Origin: Chrysomallon squamiferum
Taxonomy: Eukaryota > Mollusca > Gastropoda > Neomphalida > Peltospiridae
DNA length: 11,000 nt
Reading direction: 5' to 3'
Assembly: GCA_012295275.1 (NCBI GenBank)
Contig: CM022672.1
Span: 34,033,254 to 34,044,253 of the forward strand
Shown: positions 9,801 to 11,000 of the stretch, piece by piece
Layout: every line of letters begins with the position of its first letter
Position numbering within the stretch: position 1 is the stretch's first letter
Notes under the pieces: model-generated
Database searches by the model: none
Seen by the model: the letters and a program-made list of their open reading frames with translations, nothing else
Told to the model about the DNA's origin: nothing
Program-made: the position numbers and the translations under genes

Positions 9801-10153
9801 CAAATGTGTGAGAAACCAATTTCTTCCATTACATATATATCTATACATATGTCAAAACAACAAAAACAATAGAACCAAAGCTCGGATTATTTACATTCAA
9901 ATCGCTGTTTTAAAAAGGTTTTCATATCTACTGAAACCTTACATCTTCCTGACACACAGTTTCTCTCTCTTTTTTTCTCTTTACTTGTTTATCTTCATCA
10001 CTACCAGTAACACCTTAACTACAACAACACCACCAACGACAGTGAATACAGCAAAATTATTTTTATGACAGTAACTTGAAATTTACCTTTGAAAAATAAT
10101 ACTTTAAAATTAAAACAATCAAATAAGAAACTAGAAAACGAAAACATATCCAT
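1..10153 (-). CDS. Receptor-type tyrosine phosphatase with FTP-lectin and EGF ectodomain (gene span, 3' end off window)
   Basis: This is a spliced gene model of 17 coding exons; coordinates are given in the exon entries. Every neighbouring exon pair agrees in codon phase and each intron has GT-AG ends. Numbering from the proposed Met: signal-like segment 1-22, FTP lectin domain about 23-165, six EGF repeats 167-454, partial EGF 456-467, transmembrane helix about 478-501, basic RRRRKFK stop-transfer at 502-508, acidic juxtamembrane region to about 620, then the start of a tyrosine phosphatase domain with KNRY, DYINASYID and FWRMIW motifs. Established knowledge: these motifs define the N-terminal half of classical PTP domains, which remove phosphate from phosphotyrosine at the inner face of the membrane. 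The HCxxGxxR catalytic loop is not reached, so catalytic competence and a second PTP domain cannot be judged. The natural ligand is unknown; the lectin tip suggests glycan binding (inference). No vertebrate RPTP has this ectodomain, so no symbol is given. Confidence 0.93.
71..181 (-). other. Intron with (TAA)10 microsatellite at its acceptor
   Basis: A 111-bp intron between exons 16 and 17. On the plus strand positions 72-101 are ten TAA units; in gene sense the intron ends T-rich then (ATT)n and AG, so the repeat abuts the splice acceptor directly and stands in for the polypyrimidine tract. Confidence 0.85.
182..218 (-). CDS. Exon 16: 37-bp PTP microexon
   Basis: The exon has 12 codons plus one base: SYEEKNYFIAAQ, then G, which joins CA of the next exon to give Ala. 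Acceptor tttctcag, donor CAAG|gtaagt. It encodes the strand normally written YFIATQGP in classical PTPs. Here the splice forms Q-A-P instead of Q-G-P. Small size and both consensus splice sites make the exon convincing. Confidence 0.93.
281..427. repeat. Compound microsatellite (CT)n-(TA)n-(TGTA)n-(CA)-rich
   Basis: Almost pure CT from 281 to 352 with two small interruptions near 290-298, then TA, alternating TATG/TGTA units to about 395, and CA-rich sequence to about 427. It fills the intron between exons 15 and 16. Open frames read through it on both strands are artefacts of the repeat. Confidence 0.97.
514..590 (-). CDS. Exon 15: PTP domain, YDxxRV...DYINASYID
   Basis: The exon has two bases plus 25 codons, ending in phase 0 at GAT|gtgagt. 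It encodes DDNNRVVLSVIPGISHS followed by DYINASYID, the most conserved surface segment of the N-terminal PTP fold. The acceptor is tttttcag. Together with exon 14 it reconstitutes NRYQGYYPYDDNNRV across the splice. Confidence 0.97.
591..995 (-). other. Intron 14-15, AT-rich, with poly-A tract
   Basis: 405 bp between PTP exons. It holds a 16-A run at 716-731 followed by A-rich sequence to about 800. No further coding likeness was seen on either strand. Confidence 0.7.
996..1083 (-). CDS. Exon 14: PTP domain, KNRY motif
   Basis: The exon has 29 codons plus one base, starting in phase 0 after EYK. It reads KLPTEFTSS, ESQIADNRTKNRYQGYYP, and splits Tyr (T|AT) with the next exon. Acceptor attacag, donor CCAT|gtatgt. 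Established knowledge: KNRYxxxxPYDxxRV is the phosphotyrosine-recognition region of classical PTPs. A 133-codon open frame covers this exon in a different frame and should not be mistaken for it. Confidence 0.95.
1084..1413 (-). other. Intron 13-14, no distinct content
   Basis: 330 bp of AT-rich sequence separating the acidic juxtamembrane exon from the first PTP exon. An 86-codon plus-strand frame covers much of it but is AT-biased and has no family likeness. Confidence 0.7.
1414..1700 (-). CDS. Exon 13: acidic juxtamembrane region leading into the PTP domain
   Basis: Two bases plus 95 codons, the longest exon in the window; it ends in phase 0 at TACAAG|gtttgt. It starts ECIVYVNAAYASRQ, runs through an acidic low-complexity part (EEIDEQDLEDE), then SVYYNINDF, and ends with VSELSQVIDKI and GGFDTEYK. 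The last part matches the helix and FxxEYxxLP segment that opens receptor PTP domains. YVNA (Tyr536) and YYNI (Tyr589) fit the pYxN consensus bound by Grb2-type SH2 domains. Docking is an inference; the sequence only shows the motifs. Confidence 0.92.
1845..1930 (-). CDS. Exon 12: basic stop-transfer and proximal juxtamembrane segment
   Basis: The exon has one base, 28 codons and one base. It opens RRRKFKNEF directly after the helix and continues TDSFDSNSPKNRLKPKDKN. Acceptor tttttcag, donor AACC|gtaaga. The Arg/Lys cluster is the expected positive-inside anchor. No catalytic motif is present. The Ser/Thr/Asp-rich TDSFDSNSP could be phosphorylated (inference only). Confidence 0.9.
2080..2215. 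repeat. Tetranucleotide microsatellite cluster (AAAT, TAGA, TATG)
   Basis: AAAT units near 2080-2096, GATA/TAGA units purest at 2130-2154, then GATATA and GTATG/TATG variants to about 2215. It lies in the 390-bp intron 1931-2320 between the transmembrane and stop-transfer exons; the rest of that intron shows nothing else. Confidence 0.9.
2321..2423 (-). CDS. Exon 11: transmembrane helix
   Basis: The exon begins with two bases, has 33 codons, and ends with two bases (AG|gtgtgt). It encodes a short extracellular linker (VFAPPLHTN) followed by an unbroken Val/Ile/Leu helix that starts VIIGIVVGFIVVVV and ends VVVIM, about 24 residues. The next exon supplies RRRRKFK, so orientation is type I with the C-terminus in the cytosol. 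The stretch is far more hydrophobic than anything else in the protein, and the call is secure. Confidence 0.95.
2424..2754 (-). other. Intron before the transmembrane exon, with (AAAT)n
   Basis: 331 bp, AT-rich. A short AAAT array lies at about 2635-2660. No other coding or structural signal was seen. Confidence 0.7.
2755..2793 (-). CDS. Exon 10 (uncertain): 39-bp partial EGF exon
   Basis: In frame this encodes CSDGYEGVLCQQ and ends with donor CAGC|gttagt; the last C joins GT of the transmembrane exon to give Arg. The EGF likeness extends a few codons further upstream (TGNCTQG), matching the tail of a complete repeat, but the first two thirds of the repeat are missing. The only acceptor that fits the phase left by EGF6 is acaag|GA, which splits the EGF likeness and has a poor pyrimidine tract. 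A better tract ending aacag lies about 40 bp upstream but would shift the frame. It may be a truncated exon still spliced in, or a relic that is skipped. Confidence 0.5.
2794..3226 (-). other. Intron with upstream remains of the partial EGF
   Basis: 433 bp. The bases next to 2793 (to about 2815) still read TGNCTQG in the EGF frame and are part of the truncated repeat. An AAAT array lies at 3161-3182. A loose TGTACGGTTTATGGA match to an EGF start occurs near 2867-2882 in gene sense, but it is broken by stops and I do not call it. Confidence 0.6.
3227..3367 (-). CDS. Exon 9: EGF repeat 6 (subtype 1)
   Basis: The exon has 46 codons, phase 1-1, eight cysteines: CARGTYGFNC, SCTDRRC, DCKHTDGKCKTGC, GWEGVDCT. 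Acceptor attacag, donor ACAG|gtaaat. It is the last complete EGF before the membrane. Its terminal G can join either GA of the 39-bp exon (Gly) or GT of the transmembrane exon (Gly), so both splice forms stay in frame. Confidence 0.95.
3502..3648 (-). CDS. Exon 8: EGF repeat 5 (subtype 2)
   Basis: The exon has 48 codons, phase 1-1, eight cysteines: CEGGLTYGSGC, SKRCSDRHC, STCDSNTGTCVGGC, GWRNTDCSQ. Acceptor aatttcag, donor CAAA|gtaaga. It has the same cysteine spacing as EGF3 and shares most motif residues. NST before Cys5 is a sequon in nearly the same place as in EGF3. The junction to EGF6 forms A|TT Ile. Confidence 0.95.
3649..4005 (-). other. Intron between EGF4 and EGF5, no distinct content
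   Basis: 357 bp of AT-rich sequence separating the two duplicated EGF pairs. No repeats longer than short A/T runs and no EGF-like remains were seen. Confidence 0.7.
4006..4146 (-). CDS. Exon 7: EGF repeat 4 (subtype 1, FYGPKC form)
   Basis: The exon has 46 codons, phase 1-1, eight cysteines at 1, 10, 14, 19, 25, 32, 36 and 45: CQWGFYGPKC, KCRDRHC, SCNHTNGKCNDGC, GWAGTDCR. The acceptor is gtttcag and the donor AGAG|gtaaat. It pairs with EGF3 across an intron of only 117 bp. Its closest relative in the gene is EGF6 (same cysteine spacing and CxHTxGKC core). Confidence 0.95.
4264..4410 (-). CDS. Exon 6: EGF repeat 3 (subtype 2, YGSGC form)
   Basis: The exon has 48 codons, phase 1-1, eight cysteines: CVKEVTYGSGC, KKQCSERHC, STCDTKTGQCIGGC, GWLEPDCSQ. 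The acceptor is acatttcag and the donor CAAG|gtgaaa. It is closely similar to EGF5 (shared YGSGC, RHCL, STCD, GGC, GW and DCSQ), marking it as the first exon of a duplicated two-exon unit. NTS before Cys5 is a glycosylation sequon. Confidence 0.95.
4411..5186 (-). other. Intron 5 containing the EGF relic
   Basis: 776 bp between EGF2 and EGF3. Apart from the decayed EGF exon at 4788-4839 it is AT-rich, with a pyrimidine-rich patch on the plus strand at about 4920-4946. Nothing else was recognised. Confidence 0.7.
4788..4839 (-). pseudogene. Decayed EGF exon (3' third only) inside intron 5
   Basis: In the frame of the other repeats this encodes CGVRGCERGWKERDCSQ followed by a still intact-looking donor (CAAG|gtgtct). 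It matches the C-terminal third of EGF3/EGF5 (GGCxPGWxxxDCSQ) and EGF2 (CGTSRCQAGWKGTDC). Immediately upstream a TGA is in frame and no cysteine-rich sequence follows for 200 bp. The only internal AG would give a 41-bp exon whose phase does not fit its neighbours, while exons 5 and 6 join perfectly without it. I infer a lost EGF repeat whose 5' two thirds have been deleted or eroded. Confidence 0.75.
5187..5339 (-). CDS. Exon 5: EGF repeat 2 (8 Cys, slightly longer)
   Basis: The exon has 50 codons, phase 1-1: CTQNYSYGPNC, RCRDRHC, CDVKTGDCGTSRC, GWKGTDCMQ. Eight cysteines are present; there are one or two extra residues in the middle and an extra residue between Cys6 and Cys7 compared with the other repeats. 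NYS is a glycosylation sequon. The acceptor is preceded by a 25-T run (poly-A on the plus strand), so a homopolymer acts as the polypyrimidine tract. It joins EGF3 by G|AA Glu, skipping the decayed exon at 4788. Confidence 0.95.
5344..5368. repeat. A25 homopolymer forming the acceptor tract of exon 5
   Basis: Twenty-five A on the plus strand; in gene sense T25 then ACAG and exon 5. Open frames in this area with poly-Phe or poly-Lys are caused by it. Confidence 0.95.
6133..6203. repeat. (AAT)n microsatellite, about 23 units
   Basis: An uninterrupted trinucleotide array of about 71 bp in intron 4. It is the same motif class as the arrays at 72-101 and 6857-6888. Confidence 0.97.
6605..6742 (-). 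CDS. Exon 4: EGF repeat 1 (laminin-type, 8 Cys)
   Basis: The exon has 45 codons, phase 1-1, starting exactly at the first cysteine (CQTGFYGSEC) and ending GWSGVDCT. Eight cysteines are at positions 1, 10, 14, 19, 24, 31, 35 and 44, the laminin/MEGF-type EGF pattern. The acceptor is tgtttcag and the donor ACAG|gtaact. It is the first stalk module after the lectin domain, and the junction to the next EGF forms G|CC Ala. Confidence 0.95.
6743..7742 (-). other. Intron 3 (1.0 kb) between FTP domain and EGF1
   Basis: Besides the CAA/TAA array it contains a 15-bp imperfect tandem duplication at 7326-7355 (13 of 15 bases equal). The stretch 6960-7450 is of higher complexity than the rest and could be an old dispersed repeat, but I could not identify a family. 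Confidence 0.6.
6822..6888. repeat. (CAA)n-(TAA)n compound microsatellite
   Basis: About 11 CAA units at 6822-6856 followed by TAA units to about 6888, with one GAT interruption. It lies in the 1.0-kb intron between the FTP domain and EGF1. Confidence 0.95.
7743..7964 (-). CDS. Exon 3: C-terminal half of FTP lectin domain
   Basis: The exon has 73 codons, phase 1 at both ends. It follows exon 2 through a T|TT Phe codon and continues KWRRNGVQVYANTAARQ, then GHLCG, NITCNVNARYVTVYQ and LDFVEVEVY. RYVTVY and xVEVEVYG-like endings are hallmarks of FTP/F5-8C-like lectins. Only two cysteines occur here (LCG and ITC), corresponding to one of the three classical disulfides. The usual adjacent Cys-Cys after the NRxD motif and the Cys in LCEVEV are absent (Phe-Lys and Phe instead). 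NIT is an N-glycosylation sequon. The exon joins EGF1 through G|CG Ala. Confidence 0.93.
7965..8641 (-). other. Intron 2, splitting the FTP domain
   Basis: 677 bp. AAAT arrays lie at about 8105-8145. The rest is AT-rich without coding likeness. The intron sits in the middle of the lectin domain just after the IYFRYD strand. Confidence 0.7.
8642..8848 (-). CDS. Exon 2: N-terminal half of FTP (fucolectin/tachylectin-4/pentraxin-1) domain
   Basis: The exon has 68 complete codons, phase 1 at both ends, acceptor tttttcag and donor gtaagt. It opens NVARHKNAYQNS and carries ASRGVDG and TWWEVDLEQPY, matching the family pattern NVAxxxxAxQSS / ASxAVDG / WWxVDL, then VKIYFRYD just before the splice. 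Established knowledge: FTP domains are compact beta-sandwich fucose-binding lectins. By ungapped comparison with eel fucolectin as I remember it, the Cys-Thr-His segment before WWxVDL is missing, so one disulfide cysteine and the fucose-contacting histidine appear replaced. The Arg in YFR sits at a ligand-Arg position. The domain call is firm; sugar binding is uncertain. Confidence 0.93.
8849..10086 (-). other. Intron 1 (1.24 kb)
   Basis: T-rich in gene sense. It holds an (ATCC)4/CA/AAAT patch at 9715-9761 and CAACAA runs at about 9265-9305 and 9498-9520. A 166-codon minus-strand open frame at 8896-9396 is Phe/Leu/Cys-rich from T-rich sequence and looks fortuitous. An alternative start exon candidate lies at 9770-9848. 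Confidence 0.6.
10087..10153 (-). CDS. Exon 1: start codon and signal-like N-terminus
   Basis: The exon has 22 codons plus one base. It begins MDMFSFSSFLFDCFNF and ends LFFK, followed by a strong donor (AAAG|gtaaat). The last G joins TA of the FTP exon to make Val, so the frame is kept. An in-frame TAA lies about 13 codons upstream of the ATG, making this the first Met of its frame; a second Met at codon 3 could also serve. The stretch is hydrophobic and Phe-rich, as expected of a signal peptide, but it has no basic n-region and contains Asp12 and Lys17, so it is not textbook. A weaker alternative first exon exists at 9770-9848. The start is an inference from frame, donor and hydrophobicity. 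Confidence 0.55.
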
Positions 10154-10462
10154 GTTGTAGGCATTATCCAATGTAATAAATAAGAAAGTAAGATTATCTT
10201 ACTTTGTAAACTGATAAAAACGTGTGTATGTGTCTATGCAGTTTTGAGTCTGTCAACTGGTCTGCCTATTTGTTATCTTTCTGTTTGTCCATCTGTTCGT
10301 CCTTTCTTTATATTATTATTGTCGTTATTAATATTAACTATGCTTTCAGTTAGGGTCAAAGAAAGAACACGGATGTTTCAACAGAAAAATAGATATATAT
10401 TTATGTAAACATGAGATAAAAAGAACGAGTCATAGATTTAGACAGACACACACACACACACA

Positions 10463-10555
<93 letters not shown>

Positions 10556-11000
10556 CTGAAGAGATATACACTTAGTAAAGACCTTTCTGGGTATGGTATG
10601 AAAACATAGCAACTAATTGGCTGTTAAACTAATAAGATAATTTATTTTCAACACTGTTACAGCAATTATTGGATGCATAACATTTTTCTTTTATATTTTA
10701 CTAACAACATTCAGACATTTAAAATAAGATCGCTTTTTTAACTTTAGTTAAATGAGGAAAGGCTTCATCTACAGGAAAGTATAATTACAGTTAAAGAATT
10801 ATGTCTGTTGCTATGTTTTTACTTGCTATAGTTTAACAGTTTCTATACAAACTCGTATATCAGGGTCATATTCACGTACGCTAAATAATAAATAGAAACT
10901 TATTTCATAGTTTTGATAACGTTGTAACAATAAACAACAGAAATACACGAAAGAAGACGCAAAATAATTAAAAAAGAAATTAAGAGCTAATGAACTTGAG
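10154..11000 (-). promoter_or_regulatory. 5' flank / possible promoter or 5' UTR region
   Basis: About 850 bp upstream of the proposed ATG. No second gene was recognised. In gene sense an ATTGG (reverse CCAAT) lies about 15 bp before the ATG, too close to be a normal CCAAT box. The dominant feature is the compound microsatellite at 10441-10555. The transcription start cannot be placed from sequence alone, and an untranslated first exon may lie outside the window. Confidence 0.35.
10441..10555. repeat. Compound microsatellite (CA)n-(TA)n-(GA)n
   Basis: CA units at about 10446-10463, TA units to about 10499, then about 26 GA units to 10551 and a short GCGCGC end. In gene sense it reads (TC)n(TA)n(TG)n and sits about 290 bp before the proposed start codon. 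The long purine run can form triplex DNA and the TA run can extrude (established properties of such tracts); a regulatory role is speculative. Confidence 0.97.

Noticed and set aside
10430-10612. Open frame with Leu-Ser and Tyr-Ile repeats upstream of the gene
   Set aside because: It is a translation of the compound microsatellite.

Overview
The window looks like nuclear DNA from a protostome animal, most likely a mollusc and plausibly a cephalopod. It is strongly AT-rich and crowded with microsatellites: (CT)n(TA)n(TG)n compound tracts, (AAT)n, (CAA)n, (AAAT)n, (TAGA)n and long poly-A runs. It carries a single intron-rich gene with GT-AG junctions. The mollusc/cephalopod assignment is an inference from gene architecture and repeat texture. 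Nothing bacterial or viral was seen.

Essentially the whole window is the 5' part of one minus-strand gene, transcribed from high to low coordinates. It encodes a receptor-type protein tyrosine phosphatase with an unusual ectodomain. I built 17 coding exons by matching reading frame, splice sites and codon phase across every junction. In protein order: a start/signal-like exon (10087-10153); a fucolectin/F5-8-type-C-like (FTP) lectin domain in two exons (8642-8848, 7743-7964); six complete eight-cysteine laminin-type EGF repeats, one exon each (6605-6742, 5187-5339, 4264-4410, 4006-4146, 3502-3648, 3227-3367); a 39-bp partial EGF exon (2755-2793, uncertain); the transmembrane exon (2321-2423); a basic stop-transfer/juxtamembrane exon (1845-1930); a long acidic cytoplasmic exon (1414-1700); and four exons of the first phosphatase domain (996-1083, 514-590, 182-218, 1-70). 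About 717 codons are visible. The catalytic cysteine loop and the 3' end lie beyond position 1.

The region above 10153 (about 850 bp) is upstream/5' flank with a large (CA)n(TA)n(GA)n microsatellite. Introns range from 111 bp to about 1.27 kb and hold simple repeats. Intron 5 (4411-5186) also contains a decayed EGF exon.

Functionally, the protein should be a type I membrane receptor: a lectin-like tip and a cysteine-rich EGF stalk outside, and a tyrosine phosphatase inside with two possible pYxN docking sites between membrane and catalytic domain. Points of most interest are the FTP-EGF-PTP architecture, paired loss of two of three expected FTP disulfides, EGF exon duplication and decay, microsatellites used as splice-acceptor tracts, and a Q-A-P in place of the very conserved Q-G-P of the phosphatase fold.
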